Positions 43,996 to 53,443 of a stretch of 58,679 bases of DNA are shown here, one piece after another. The stretch's first letter is position 1. Every line of letters begins with the position of its first letter. The stretch is from Bacilli bacterium (lineage in GTDB: Bacteria > Bacillota_I > Bacilli_A > RF39 > UBA660), in the NCBI GenBank assembly GCA_017936845.1, contig JAGBES010000016.1, forward strand, positions 1 through 58,679, written 5' to 3'. A program made the translations under genes and the position numbers. Below the pieces are notes generated by a model. The model did no database searches. It was not told the DNA's origin and saw only the letters and a list, made by a program, of their open reading frames with translations.

Positions 43996-44729
43996 ATTAT
44001 TCTTATTTAACAGATTCTGGACGAGTAAGAGATCATAATGAAGATAATGTTATAATTGTAAAAAATGATGCTTCTGAATATCTTTTAGCAGTAGCTGATG
44101 GTATGGGAGGTCATTTATGTGGAGAAGTAGCAAGTTCTATTGCTATAAAACATGTCGCAGATAGATTTAAAAAAATAAGCTCAATAGGAAATAAACAAGA
44201 TGCTGAAAATTGGATTCAGTCAACAGTAAGTGAAGTTAATGCATTAATATATAAATATACAGAAGAACATCCTGAAAGTAAAGGAATGGGGACTACATTT
44301 GTATGTGCAATATTAACTAAAGATTTCTTACTATATGGTAATATAGGAGATTCATCAGGATTTGCAATCAAAGGAGATAAAATTCAAAAAATAACAAATG
44401 ATCACACTTTAGTTAGTTTACTTGTAAAATCTGGAGATTTAACAGAAGAAGAAGCTAAAGAACATCCTAAAAAAAATGTTTTATTAAAAGCACTTGGAGC
44501 AACTACAACAGTAGATATGGATATATTTGATGTAGAAACTGATATAGATGCAATTCTTTTATGTAGTGATGGAATGACAAATATGCTTGATAATGAACAA
44601 ATACTTAAAGTTATTAAGGAAGATTTAACAACTGATGAAAAAGTTAAAAAATTAATAGATAAATGTAATAATCGTGGTGGTACTGATAATATTTCAGTAG
44701 CTTATTTAGAAAGAGGAGTTGAAAAATAA
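43992..44729 (+). CDS. prpC: PP2C-type Ser/Thr phosphatase
   Basis: 245 aa. Metal-binding motifs RDHNEDN, ADGMGGHLCGEVAS, GDSSGF, LLCSDGMTNML and GGTDNISV are complete. Reverses phosphorylation by the neighbouring PASTA kinase. Overlaps rlmN by 4 nt (ATGA) and the kinase by 1 nt. Confidence 0.96.
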   Translation: MNYSYLTDSGRVRDHNEDNVIIVKNDASEYLLAVADGMGGHLCGEVASSIAIKHVADRFKKISSIGNKQDAENWIQSTVSEVNALIYKYTEEHPESKGMGTTFVCAILTKDFLLYGNIGDSSGFAIKGDKIQKITNDHTLVSLLVKSGDLTEEEAKEHPKKNVLLKALGATTTVDMDIFDVETDIDAILLCSDGMTNMLDNEQILKVIKEDLTTDEKVKKLIDKCNNRGGTDNISVAYLERGVEK

Positions 44730-46561
44730 TGATAATCAAAGGACAAAGAATAAATGATCGTTATGAAATAGTAAGAAATATTGGTGAAGGTGGAATGGCT
44801 AATGTTTATTTAGCTATAGATACTATACTTAATAGAAAAGTAGCTGTTAAAATATTAAGAGGAGATTTAGCAACTGATGAAAAATTTGTAAGGAAATTTC
44901 AAAGAGAAGCTTCAGCAGCAAGTAATTTAGATCATCCTAATATTGTAGGTATTTATGATGTTGGAGAAGATGATGGAAATTATTATATTGTAATGGAATA
45001 TGTAGAAGGAAGAACTTTAAAAAGTTTAATCAAAAGAAGAGGAGCATTAACACTTGCAGAAGTTATTGATATAATGACACAACTTACAAGTGGTATAGAA
45101 CATGCCCACGAAAAAGGAATAATACATAGAGATATAAAACCTCAAAATGTATTAATATTAGATGATGGGCTTGTAAAAATAGCTGATTTTGGAATAGCAC
45201 AAGCTTTAAATAGTAATGAACTTACACAAACTAATTCAGTTATGGGCTCAGTTCACTATTTACCACCAGAACAAGCAAATGGTACAGGATCTACCTATAA
45301 ATCTGACATATATTCATTAGGAATATTAATGTTTGAACTATTAATAGGTAAAGTTCCATTTAAGGGAGAAAATGCTGTTGAAATTGCAATCAAACAAATG
45401 AAAGATCCAATTCCAAGTGTTTGTGATTTAAACGAAAATATTCCTCAATCAGTAGAAAATATTATTTTAAAAGCAACTGCAAAAAATCCTAAGAATAGAT
45501 ATGATACTGTAGAAGAAATGAAGTATGATATAAAAACATGCTTAGATGAAGATAGAAAAAATGAACCTAAGTTAGTATTTAATTATCCTGAATTTGAAAA
45601 AGATGAAGAAATCATGACTACAAGAACAAGAAGAAATGAAGATAAAATAGATGTAGAAATATTAAAAATGGAAGAAAAAGAAGAAAAGAAAAGCAATAAA
45701 AAAATTGGTATAACAATAGCTATTTTAGTTTTTATAATTGCTATAATATTATCAGCTATATTAGTTTTACCAAAATTTACTACACCTAAAACAATTGAAA
45801 TACCAGATGTTTCAAATATGAGTGTAAAAGAAGCGACAGATGAACTTGAAAAAATTGGTCTTAAAGTAAATTCTGAAGATAAAACTGATTATAGTGATGA
45901 AATAGCAGAAGATTATGTTATTAAAACAACACCAAGAGCAGGAAAATCACTAAAAAAGGGTGCAACTGTAACATTAATTGTATCACTTGGAAAAGAAGGC
46001 TTTAATGCTGAAAATTATGTAGGACAAAACTATTTAACAGTAAAGGCAATATTAGAAGGTAAAAAAATAACTGTTGAATTAAATGAAGAAGAACATTCTA
46101 AAGATGAAACTGAAATAAAAGAAAATATTATATTAGCTCAAGATGTAGAAGAGGGTAAAAAACTAGTTCCAGGTGATAAAATAACATTTACAATACCAAA
46201 ATTTATTGTCACTTATCCTGATTTTGTAAATGAAGTTTATACATTAAAAGAAGTAGACGAATTTTGTAAGAAAAATGGTGTTACATTAGTTACAAAAGAA
46301 AAAGAATCTTCAACTGATAAAGATGGTTCAATAATTTATCAAAGTAGAAAAGCTGGTACAAAAGTAGTAAGTGGTACAACATTAACAATTACAGTATCTA
46401 AAGCTCCTACTGTAACACCAGAACCAGAAAAATGTTTAGAAGGTCAAGAATTAAAAGATGGAAAATGTGTAAATATAACATGTCCAACAGGTCAAGAATT
46501 AAAAGATGGAAAATGTGTTGATAAATCAGTAACACCAACAACACCTGAAAAAACGGAGTAA
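44729..46561 (+). CDS. prkC: PASTA-domain Ser/Thr protein kinase
   Basis: 610 aa. Kinase domain 1-275: GEGGMANVYLA, VAVKIL, HRDIKPQNVL, DFGIA, GSVHYLPPEQ. Membrane helix about 325-347. Three PASTA repeats outside (IPDVSNMSVKEATDEL onward) sense muropeptides. Odd: the C-terminal tail has two copies of a Cys-containing unit, CLEGQELKDGKCVN and CPTGQELKDGKCVD, then a Thr/Pro end, unlike Bacillus PrkC. Confidence 0.95.
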   Translation: MIIKGQRINDRYEIVRNIGEGGMANVYLAIDTILNRKVAVKILRGDLATDEKFVRKFQREASAASNLDHPNIVGIYDVGEDDGNYYIVMEYVEGRTLKSLIKRRGALTLAEVIDIMTQLTSGIEHAHEKGIIHRDIKPQNVLILDDGLVKIADFGIAQALNSNELTQTNSVMGSVHYLPPEQANGTGSTYKSDIYSLGILMFELLIGKVPFKGENAVEIAIKQMKDPIPSVCDLNENIPQSVENIILKATAKNPKNRYDTVEEMKYDIKTCLDEDRKNEPKLVFNYPEFEKDEEIMTTRTRRNEDKIDVEILKMEEKEEKKSNKKIGITIAILVFIIAIILSAILVLPKFTTPKTIEIPDVSNMSVKEATDELEKIGLKVNSEDKTDYSDEIAEDYVIKTTPRAGKSLKKGATVTLIVSLGKEGFNAENYVGQNYLTVKAILEGKKITVELNEEEHSKDETEIKENIILAQDVEEGKKLVPGDKITFTIPKFIVTYPDFVNEVYTLKEVDEFCKKNGVTLVTKEKESSTDKDGSIIYQSRKAGTKVVSGTTLTITVSKAPTVTPEPEKCLEGQELKDGKCVNITCPTGQELKDGKCVDKSVTPTTPEKTE

Positions 46562-46562
46562 T

Positions 46563-47396
46563 ATGCAAGGTAGAATAGTTAAAATAATAAGTAATGATTA
46601 TACTGTATCATCAAATAATAAATTATTTATATGTAAATCAAGAGGATTATTTAGAAATCAAAATATCAAGCCTCTTGTTGGTGATATAGTAGAATTTGAT
46701 GAATTAAATAATTATATATTGAAGGTTTTACCAAGAAAAAATAGCTTAATAAGACCACCAATAGCTAACATAGATCAAGCATTAATAGTTACAAATGTAA
46801 AACCATCATTTGATACCAATTTATTAGATAAACTATTATGTATTATAGAATATAATAATATAATACCAATAATTTGCTTTACAAAATTAGATTTATTAAA
46901 TGAAGAAGAATTAATAAATATTAATAAATACATAACTTATTATAAAAAAATAGGTTATCAAGTATTTATTAATACTGAAATAGAAGAGATAAAGAAAATA
47001 TTTAATGAGAAAATAACTGTTTTGACAGGTCAAACAGGAGCCGGTAAATCAACACTAATTAATAAATTAGATTCAAAATTTAATATAAAAACTGGTGAAA
47101 TATCTAAAGCTTTAGGAAGAGGAAAACACACAACAAGACATGTTGAATTACATAAATTATATAATGGTTTAGTAGCAGATACACCTGGATTTTCAAATGT
47201 AGATTTTGATGATATGTCAAAAGAAGATATACGCGATAATTTTATAGAATTTAATGAATATAAAGATAATTGTAAATTTAGAGATTGCATGCATAAAAAT
47301 GAAAATATATGTGAAATAAAAAATAAAGTAGAAGAAAAAGAAATAATAGAATCTAGATATGAAAATTATTTAAATTTTATAGGGAGGATATCATGA
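46563..47396 (+). CDS. rsgA: Ribosome small-subunit GTPase RsgA
   Basis: Circularly permuted GTPase for late 30S maturation. 277 aa: OB-fold N-terminus, G4 CFTKLDLL before the P-loop LTGQTGAGKSTLINKL, G3 DTPGFSNVDF, and C-terminal zinc site in CKFRDCMHKNENICEI. Follows prkC by 1 nt and overlaps rpe by 4 nt, the standard Firmicute order. Confidence 0.96.
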   Translation: MQGRIVKIISNDYTVSSNNKLFICKSRGLFRNQNIKPLVGDIVEFDELNNYILKVLPRKNSLIRPPIANIDQALIVTNVKPSFDTNLLDKLLCIIEYNNIIPIICFTKLDLLNEEELININKYITYYKKIGYQVFINTEIEEIKKIFNEKITVLTGQTGAGKSTLINKLDSKFNIKTGEISKALGRGKHTTRHVELHKLYNGLVADTPGFSNVDFDDMSKEDIRDNFIEFNEYKDNCKFRDCMHKNENICEIKNKVEEKEIIESRYENYLNFIGRIS

Positions 47397-48013
47397 TATC
47401 AGTATCAATACTTGGTATAAAAGAAGATAAAAAAAATAATTATAAAAAAATTGATAATACAAATTGTGATTACATTCATTTAGATATAATGGATGGTATA
47501 TTTGTAAAAAATAAAGTAGATTATAATGAAGAATATTTATTTAAAAAAAAGTTAGATATTCACCTAATGGTTGAAGATGTAAAAAGTTATATAGAAAAAT
47601 ATAAAAAATTAAATCCTCAATATATAACATTTCATTTAGAAGTAAAACAAAATATAAATGAATTAATAAATTTAATAAAAGATAACAATATTAAAGTAGG
47701 AATATCTATAAAACCAAATACAAACATTAATGAAATAATACCTTATTTAAGTTTAATAGATTTAGTTTTAGTTATGAGTGTAGAACCAGGTAAAGGTGGT
47801 CAAGAATTTATAGAAAGTTCCATATATAAAATAAACGAATTAAAAAGAATAAAAGAAGAAAAAAATTTCAATTATTTAATAGAAGTAGATGGTGGAATTA
47901 ATAAAGATACTATTAATAAAGTAAAGAATGCTGATATTAAAGTAGTTGGAAGTTATATAACAAATAGTTTAGATTATGAAGAAAAAATAGACATTTTAAA
48001 AAAAGCCAATTAA
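47393..48013 (+). CDS. rpe: Ribulose-phosphate 3-epimerase
   Basis: 206 aa TIM barrel linking ribulose-5-P and xylulose-5-P. HLDIMDGIFV, HLMVEDV, MSVEPGKGGQEF and VDGGINKDT are the family motifs with metal-binding His/Asp. Slightly short but complete. Ends the rlmN-rpe operon in a terminator shared with sspI. Confidence 0.94.
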   Translation: MISVSILGIKEDKKNNYKKIDNTNCDYIHLDIMDGIFVKNKVDYNEEYLFKKKLDIHLMVEDVKSYIEKYKKLNPQYITFHLEVKQNINELINLIKDNNIKVGISIKPNTNINEIIPYLSLIDLVLVMSVEPGKGGQEFIESSIYKINELKRIKEEKNFNYLIEVDGGINKDTINKVKNADIKVVGSYITNSLDYEEKIDILKKAN

Positions 48014-48025
48014 ATTGGTTTTTTA
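48001..48025. terminator. Bidirectional terminator rpe/sspI
   Basis: AAAGCCAATT-aa-ATTGGTTTTTT, overlapping the rpe stop. Confidence 0.75.
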
Positions 48026-48229
48026 TATGTTATTCATAAGTGTAGAAAGTATATAATCTTTTTTTTCTTCTTCACAATTTTCCCATAGTATTTCAAAAAA
48101 AACTCCTAATCCCGGTAATATTACTTCATCTTTAGATTTTATAGATGAATTTATAGAATTTTCAATATCTTCCATAGAAGCTTTTTTAAAATTATTTCTT
48201 ATATGTTTTCTAATATCTATATTTGCCAT
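48023..48229 (-). CDS. sspI: Small acid-soluble spore protein I
   Basis: 68 aa. ILPGLGVFFEILWENCEEEKKDYIL matches the highly conserved SspI core of Bacillus (MLPGLGVLFEVIWQ...), and the N-terminal RKHIRNNFKKASMEDIENSI aligns as well. SspI is a minor SASP found in spores. Ribosome binding site AAAGGAAGATAAT. Its presence is a marker of a sporulation programme. Confidence 0.88.
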   Translation of the reverse strand: MANIDIRKHIRNNFKKASMEDIENSINSSIKSKDEVILPGLGVFFEILWENCEEEKKDYILSTLMNNI

Positions 48230-48342
48230 ATTATCTTCCTTTCATTTTATATTTTGTCCTAAAGTATTTGAGATATACAAATATTATTATTGAAAAAAAT
48301 CAAAAAATATAGTATCATTATATTATACTAAGGAGAATTGTT

Positions 48343-50106
48343 ATGAAAGATAAAAAAGCTTTTACATTAGTTGAATTACTAGCAGTTATTGTAATATTAT
48401 CAGTGATAGCCTTGATTGCAACACCATTAATATTAAATATAATAGAAGAAGCTAGATATGGTTCGTTTAAGGATTCAGTTTATGGAGCTTTGAAAGCTTC
48501 TAAAATCGCACTTGCTAATGAAAATCTTGAAGATTATCCTAATACAAAACTAACTATTAATTTTTCAACAGGTAGTAATGTTAGTAAATTAGGTTTAAAT
48601 GGATCTATTCCAAAAGCAGGTTATTTAGTAATTGATGAAGAAGGTAGGACAGAACTTTTAATAAGCGATAATAGATATTGTGCTAAAAAATCATTTGGAG
48701 ATGATGATATAACAATAGAAAAATATGATGCAGCAAATTGTAAAACATGGTATAAAGAAGATATATTAAATGGAGCTGATCCAATATTAAAAGATAATTT
48801 AATACCAGTAATAATTAGTGATGATGGAACAGTAAAAAAAGCAGATATATTAAAACAGTGGTATAAATATGAAAATAAAGAATGGGCAAATGCTGTAATA
48901 TTAAAAGATGGAAAAACAGTAGAAAGTGATAATACTATAAAAGAAGAAAATATTAAAGAATATTATGTATGGATACCAAAATATGCATATAAGTTATGGA
49001 ATGTAGATAGTAATAATACTGAAAATGTTGGAAAACCAATTGAAATAGTATTTGGTGAAAAAGCAACTACTACAGGAACTGATAATGGAGATATGTATAT
49101 ACATCCTGCATTTACAAATTTTAATACATATGGAATCTGGGTAGGAAAATTTGAAATAAGTTATGATGAAGAATCATTTACAAAAAAAGATACATTCTTA
49201 AAAAAGAATCCAAATTATTCAGTAGCAACAGACTCATCTAAATTAATAGTAAAACCAAATACTAGAAGTTTAACAAATAAAAAAGTTAGTGATTTTTATA
49301 AATTAATAAAAAACAGTCATCAAGATTTAAATAGTCATATGATGACAAATATGGAATGGGGAGCAGTAGCATACCTAACATATTCAAAATATGGAAGATG
49401 TAATGAAAAAACATGTACTGAAGTAACAATAAATAATATAAATACAGGATATTATAGATCATCAGCAGTATTCTCAGGACAATGGGAGTATGGAGCAACA
49501 ATAACAGGATGTGCAGCAGATACAGTATCAGCTGGTGTAATATCAAATGTAAATGAATGTACAAATAAATATAATACTACTAAAGGATATCTAGCTAGTA
49601 CAACAGGAAAAATAAGTGGAATCTATGATATGAGTGGAGGAAATTGGGAGTATGTTATGGGTGTATTAGAAAATGCTAGTGGGAAATTATATTCTGGAAG
49701 AAATAGTAAATATAATAGTGGATTTAAAGGATTATATGGATGTCCTACATGTAATTCAGATACAAGTGGTTTAACAGAAAATACTACAGGATTAGATTTT
49801 CCAAATAATAAATACTATGATTCATATATAAGTAGTGATGAAATTGGAACAAATGTTTGGTATAAATATACATCTGGAAAATTAGGAGATGCAACAAAAG
49901 AAATAGCTAATACAAAAGAAAATTCTTTAAGTGGAGATAGAGGTTTATGGTTTAATGATTTAGCATCATTTCCTTCACTTAATGCAACATTTTTTATACG
50001 TGGTTCTAGATATATTGGTGGTATGAGTTCAGGTGTTTTAACATTTGGTAATTGTACAGGAATTTCAAATAAATATATTTCAACTCGTTCTGTCCTAGCA
50101 TTTTAA
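48343..50106 (+). CDS. Prepilin-type protein with FGE-sulfatase/C-type-lectin-like domain, 587 aa
   Basis: Leader MKDKKAFTLVELLAVIVIL, with A in place of G before FTLVE, unusual for prepilin peptidase cleavage. A pilin-like region extends to about residue 130. The C-terminal part resembles the formylglycine-enzyme-like fold: GIWVGKFEISYD, GNWEYVMGVLENASG, FFIRGSRYIGGMSSGVLTFG and end STRSVLAF. This fold is used by variable ligand-binding proteins, including DGR targets. Ribosome binding site AAGGAGAATTGTT. Confidence 0.8.
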   Translation: MKDKKAFTLVELLAVIVILSVIALIATPLILNIIEEARYGSFKDSVYGALKASKIALANENLEDYPNTKLTINFSTGSNVSKLGLNGSIPKAGYLVIDEEGRTELLISDNRYCAKKSFGDDDITIEKYDAANCKTWYKEDILNGADPILKDNLIPVIISDDGTVKKADILKQWYKYENKEWANAVILKDGKTVESDNTIKEENIKEYYVWIPKYAYKLWNVDSNNTENVGKPIEIVFGEKATTTGTDNGDMYIHPAFTNFNTYGIWVGKFEISYDEESFTKKDTFLKKNPNYSVATDSSKLIVKPNTRSLTNKKVSDFYKLIKNSHQDLNSHMMTNMEWGAVAYLTYSKYGRCNEKTCTEVTINNINTGYYRSSAVFSGQWEYGATITGCAADTVSAGVISNVNECTNKYNTTKGYLASTTGKISGIYDMSGGNWEYVMGVLENASGKLYSGRNSKYNSGFKGLYGCPTCNSDTSGLTENTTGLDFPNNKYYDSYISSDEIGTNVWYKYTSGKLGDATKEIANTKENSLSGDRGLWFNDLASFPSLNATFFIRGSRYIGGMSSGVLTFGNCTGISNKYISTRSVLAF

Positions 50107-50132
50107 AATATAAAGAATAAAAAGGTGATATT

Positions 50133-50633
50133 ATGAATGAAGATATAATTTTTATTGATGATAATGATATTATATTTGATGATATAAAAGAAAATAAAAT
50201 TAGTGAAGATAATAATAAAGAAACTAAAATTATATTTTCAAATGAAGAAAAAGAAGATATCACTGATATAATGAAAAAAGAAGAAATAAATCGTACTCAA
50301 ATATTAGAAGAAGCACTTGATTCAATTAGTAATCATACATCTTCTATAATTGAATTAGAAAAAAAAGCTAAAAATTTTAATCAATTATTAAATAAATATA
50401 AAAGACTAGAAAAAGAATATATTAATTTAAATAGTACTTATATGATAAAGTCAGAAAAAATAGATTATATAAATAATGAATTAAAAGAAGCAGAAAAGAA
50501 AGTAAATGATTATGAAAAAAAAGTATCAGTATTAAAATCATTATTAGAGATAATAATTAAATTATATGGATATGATGATATATGTAAAGCAACAAGATTA
50601 ACTAAAAATCAAATAGATCGTTTTCTAAATTAA
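50133..50633 (+). CDS. Acidic coiled-coil protein, 166 aa
   Basis: Asp/Glu/Ile-rich N-terminus (IIFIDDNDIIFDDIKE), then a long coiled coil (about 60-135) and a short C-terminal segment YDDICKATRLTKNQIDRFLN that looks like a helix-turn-helix-type end. Cytoplasmic; unknown family. Ribosome binding site AAAAGGTGATATT. Confidence 0.65.
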   Translation: MNEDIIFIDDNDIIFDDIKENKISEDNNKETKIIFSNEEKEDITDIMKKEEINRTQILEEALDSISNHTSSIIELEKKAKNFNQLLNKYKRLEKEYINLNSTYMIKSEKIDYINNELKEAEKKVNDYEKKVSVLKSLLEIIIKLYGYDDICKATRLTKNQIDRFLN

Positions 50634-50657
50634 AAAATCTACAATTGTAGATTTTTT
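50630..50657. terminator. Bidirectional terminator (perfect palindrome)
   Basis: AAAAATCTACAATTGTAGATTTTTTT. Confidence 0.85.
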
Positions 50658-50944
50658 TACATCATTTGATAATTAGAACTACTATATTTAGTATTAGAAG
50701 AATTATACATATTTTCTAGATTAGAAATTCTTCTATCTAAATTATTAATTTCTTGTTCTAAATTATTAATTTGTTGTTCTAAATTATTAGTAGTATTAGA
50801 TATAGTACTAGTTCCTGTAGTAATAGTAGTAGGATAATTCATCATAGGCATTCCTTGATAAGGCATACCCATTGGTGGAACCATGCCTTGATAAGGTGGA
50901 TAAATTGGATATGGCATACCACAATTTCTATCTTCTTTTTTCAT
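50657..50944 (-). CDS. Pro/Met/Tyr-rich coat-like protein with coiled coil, 95 aa
   Basis: ATG 50944 follows AGAAGGAGTGTGTGTT. The N-terminal half is PYPIYPPYQGMVPPMGMPYQ and GMPMM, a repeat-like Pro/Gly/Met/Tyr composition common in spore coat proteins; the middle is Thr/Ser-rich; then a coiled coil with repeats NNLEQQI, NNLEQEI, NNLDRRI, SNLENMY. Function inferred weakly; a structural spore or surface protein is plausible given sspI nearby. Confidence 0.6.
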   Translation of the reverse strand: MKKEDRNCGMPYPIYPPYQGMVPPMGMPYQGMPMMNYPTTITTGTSTISNTTNNLEQQINNLEQEINNLDRRISNLENMYNSSNTKYSSSNYQMM

Positions 50945-51148
50945 AACACACACTCCTTCTAATTAAAATATATGATATTTAATTAAAAAAGTTTCAAGTA
51001 AATTTTATTTAAAGTAGGTTGATAATAAATGAAGATATAATTATTTAAAGAATAGTAGTCATTACATAAAATGTAGTTTTTCTTAAAAAACATAACTTGA
51101 AAAAGCTATATTTTTATTATATAATTTTGTAGTAGAAAGAATGATTAT

Positions 51149-51760
51149 ATGTACGAATATGAAACAGAATTAATAAAAAAAGGCATTAAATATATAGGTG
51201 GAACAGACGAAGCAGGAAGAGGACCATTAATAGGACCAGTAGTTGCAGCTTGTGTAGTATTGCCATTAAATTATGAAAATAAAGAAATAAATGATTCTAA
51301 AAAGCTAACCGAGAAAAAAAGAGAAGAATTATATGACACTATTATAAATGATGCTCTAGCAGTAGGAATTGGTATAGTGGATGCTGATACAATAGATAAG
51401 ATAAATATATATGAAGCTAGCAGACTAGCTATGATAAAAGCATATCAAGAAGCAAATAAAAAAATAAAAATAGAACATTTGCTTACAGATGCTATGCCAA
51501 TAGATTTAGAAATACCAGTAACAAAAATTATAAAAGGAGATGCTAAAAGTATTACAATTGCAGCTTCTTCTATAATTGCTAAAGTAACAAGAGATAGAAT
51601 GCTTATAGAATTAGATAAAAAATATCCAATGTATGGATTTAAAAATCATAAAGGTTATCCTACTAAAAAACATATAGAAGCAATGCATAAATATGGATTA
51701 ATAGAAGGTTATAGAAAAAGTTATGGTCCAGTTAAAGAAATGATAGAAGGTGTAAAATGA
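51149..51760 (+). CDS. rnhB: Ribonuclease HII
   Basis: Removes ribonucleotides in DNA and RNA-DNA hybrids. 203 aa: GGTDEAGRGPLIGPVVAACVVL (catalytic Asp-Glu), NDSKKLTEKKRE, LTDAMPIDL (Asp) and AASSIIAKVTRDRMLIEL are diagnostic. It overlaps the next gene by 4 nt. Confidence 0.97.
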   Translation: MYEYETELIKKGIKYIGGTDEAGRGPLIGPVVAACVVLPLNYENKEINDSKKLTEKKREELYDTIINDALAVGIGIVDADTIDKINIYEASRLAMIKAYQEANKKIKIEHLLTDAMPIDLEIPVTKIIKGDAKSITIAASSIIAKVTRDRMLIELDKKYPMYGFKNHKGYPTKKHIEAMHKYGLIEGYRKSYGPVKEMIEGVK

Positions 51761-52677
51761 AAGACTTACTTATTTCACATGTTGCAGATATTGATGGAGT
51801 TAGTCCTGTTATATTAATGAAATTATGTAAAATAGATTTTGATTATGAATTAAAAGATATATATGAAGTAGAAGAATATTTTAATGAATTATTAGAAACA
51901 AATTTAAATATATATAATAATATTTATATCGTAGATTTAACAATTTCAGATAATATTTATAAAAAAATAAATAATAGTATTTATAAAGAAAAATTTAAAG
52001 TATTTGATCACCATAAAACACATATACATGCTAAAGAATACAAATATGTGACATTAGATTTAGAAGAATGTGGTTCAAGTATATTCTATAAATATTTAAA
52101 TAAAAAATACAAATTTAAAAAGAATGTTAAGGAATATATAGAACATGTAAAAAATATAGACTTATGGTTATGGGTAGAAAAAAATGATAAATTAGCTAAA
52201 GAATTAAGTGATTTATTTACAATATATGGAAAAACTAAATATATAGATGAAATATATAAAAAATTAAAAACAAAAAGAAAATTTAAATTAAATAAATTTG
52301 AAAATAATATTTTAAAGTTAGAACAAGATAAAATAGATAGATATATATTAAAAAAAGAACAAGATATGATTATTATAAAGTATAAAAATTATAAAGCAGG
52401 TTTAATATTTAATGAGAGATATAAAAGTGAACTTGGAAACACATTATCAATAAAAAATCCTGAATTAGACTTTATAATTATGATAAATTTATCAGGTGGT
52501 ATTAGTTTTCGAACAAATAAAGATATAGATTTATCAGAAATTGCTGAAAGCTTAGGAGGAGGAGGTCACAAAAAATCATGTGGAGCTCCTATACCAAATG
52601 AATATAAAGAAAAATTAATAAATGAAATATTTAAAGGATGTGAAATTCTTGGAAATAAAGAGAATTATAACGGGTAA
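51757..52677 (+). CDS. DHH-family phosphoesterase
   Basis: 306 aa. HVADIDGVSPVILM gives the metal-binding D-x-D, FDHHKTHIHA the DHH motif, and ESLGGGGHKKSCGAPIP the DHHA1 substrate domain. Related to oligoribonuclease/nanoRNase NrnA and cyclic-dinucleotide phosphodiesterases; the exact substrate is not fixed. Overlaps rnhB by 4 nt. Confidence 0.88.
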   Translation: MKDLLISHVADIDGVSPVILMKLCKIDFDYELKDIYEVEEYFNELLETNLNIYNNIYIVDLTISDNIYKKINNSIYKEKFKVFDHHKTHIHAKEYKYVTLDLEECGSSIFYKYLNKKYKFKKNVKEYIEHVKNIDLWLWVEKNDKLAKELSDLFTIYGKTKYIDEIYKKLKTKRKFKLNKFENNILKLEQDKIDRYILKKEQDMIIIKYKNYKAGLIFNERYKSELGNTLSIKNPELDFIIMINLSGGISFRTNKDIDLSEIAESLGGGGHKKSCGAPIPNEYKEKLINEIFKGCEILGNKENYNG

Positions 52678-53170
52678 CTTAGAAGAAAATTGTTATATAT
52701 TAGTAAATAATAAAGATGCTTTAGTAATAGATCCAGGCGATGATTTTCACTTAATAAAAGAAGAATTGAGAAACTTAAACTTGATTGGAATATTAATAAC
52801 ACATTATCATTTTGATCATGTAGGAGCACTTTCTAATTTACTAGAATATAAAAAAGTACCAATTTATGATTATAATTTAGAAGAAAAAAAATATAATATA
52901 AAAAATTTTGAATTTGAAATTATAAAAACAAAAGGACATAAAGAAGATTCAGTAACTTTCTATTTTAAAAATGAACAAATTATGTTTACAGGTGACTTTA
53001 TATTTAAAGGAACAATTGGTAGAACAGATTTAGATGGTGGAAATATGAAAGAAATGCAAGAAAGTATTGAAAAGATAAAAAGGTATAATAAAGAAATAAT
53101 TTTATATCCTGGACATGGAGAGTTAACAACTATAGAAGAAGAAATAAATAATAATTATTTTTTCACATAA
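52649..53170 (+). CDS. MBL-fold metallo-hydrolase (glyoxalase II-like)
   Basis: 173 aa from TTG 52649, which has AAAGGATGTG upstream; ATG 52622 would overlap the DHH gene further with no site. THYHFDHVGAL is the HxHxDH zinc motif, with GHKEDSV, FTGDFIFKGTIGRTDL and YPGHGELTTI completing it. YqgX/GloB-like hydrolase of thioesters; substrate inferred only at class level. Confidence 0.9.
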   Translation: MEIKRIITGNLEENCYILVNNKDALVIDPGDDFHLIKEELRNLNLIGILITHYHFDHVGALSNLLEYKKVPIYDYNLEEKKYNIKNFEFEIIKTKGHKEDSVTFYFKNEQIMFTGDFIFKGTIGRTDLDGGNMKEMQESIEKIKRYNKEIILYPGHGELTTIEEEINNNYFFT

Positions 53171-53209
53171 TATTCACATAAACTTCATTTTTATGTCACA
53201 TTAAAATTA

Positions 53210-53378
53210 TATACTTATATCATCAAAGGAAGGTGATAATGAGTATAAAAATAAATTTAAAATAAATAAAAATAAACAATATTAATATACACTCCTTAAA
53301 ATTCAATACGAATTTTAAATACTAAATACTAAAAATGTGAAACCTATCAATTAAACTAGATATAATATCTAGTTTTCT
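53210..53378 (+). other. Short transcript with 8-codon ORF and terminator
   Basis: The 273 bases between 53171 and 53443 hold no normal gene. AAGGAAGGTGATA precedes ATG 53239 (MSIKINLK stop), and a clear terminator AACTAGATAT-aat-ATCTAGTTTTC ends near 53378. A leader peptide or small RNA is possible; nothing more is visible. Confidence 0.35.
53353..53378 (+). terminator. Terminator before the beta-helix protein
   Basis: AAACTAGATAT-a-ATATCTAGTTTTCTT. Confidence 0.75.
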
Positions 53379-53443
53379 TATATTGAAAAAAATTTTTTTT
53401 TAATATATAATTAGTATAGAAAAATAGAAAGTAGGTAGTGTAT

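Noticed and set aside
48343-50106. The 3' end of the prepilin/FGE-like gene as a DGR variable region
   Set aside because: Fold is suitable, but its base composition is ordinary, no downstream hairpin is seen, and no template repeat is present.
53438-53443. GTG 53438 as start of the beta-helix protein
   Set aside because: AGG lies only 2 nt before it; GTG 53444 in the same frame has proper spacing.
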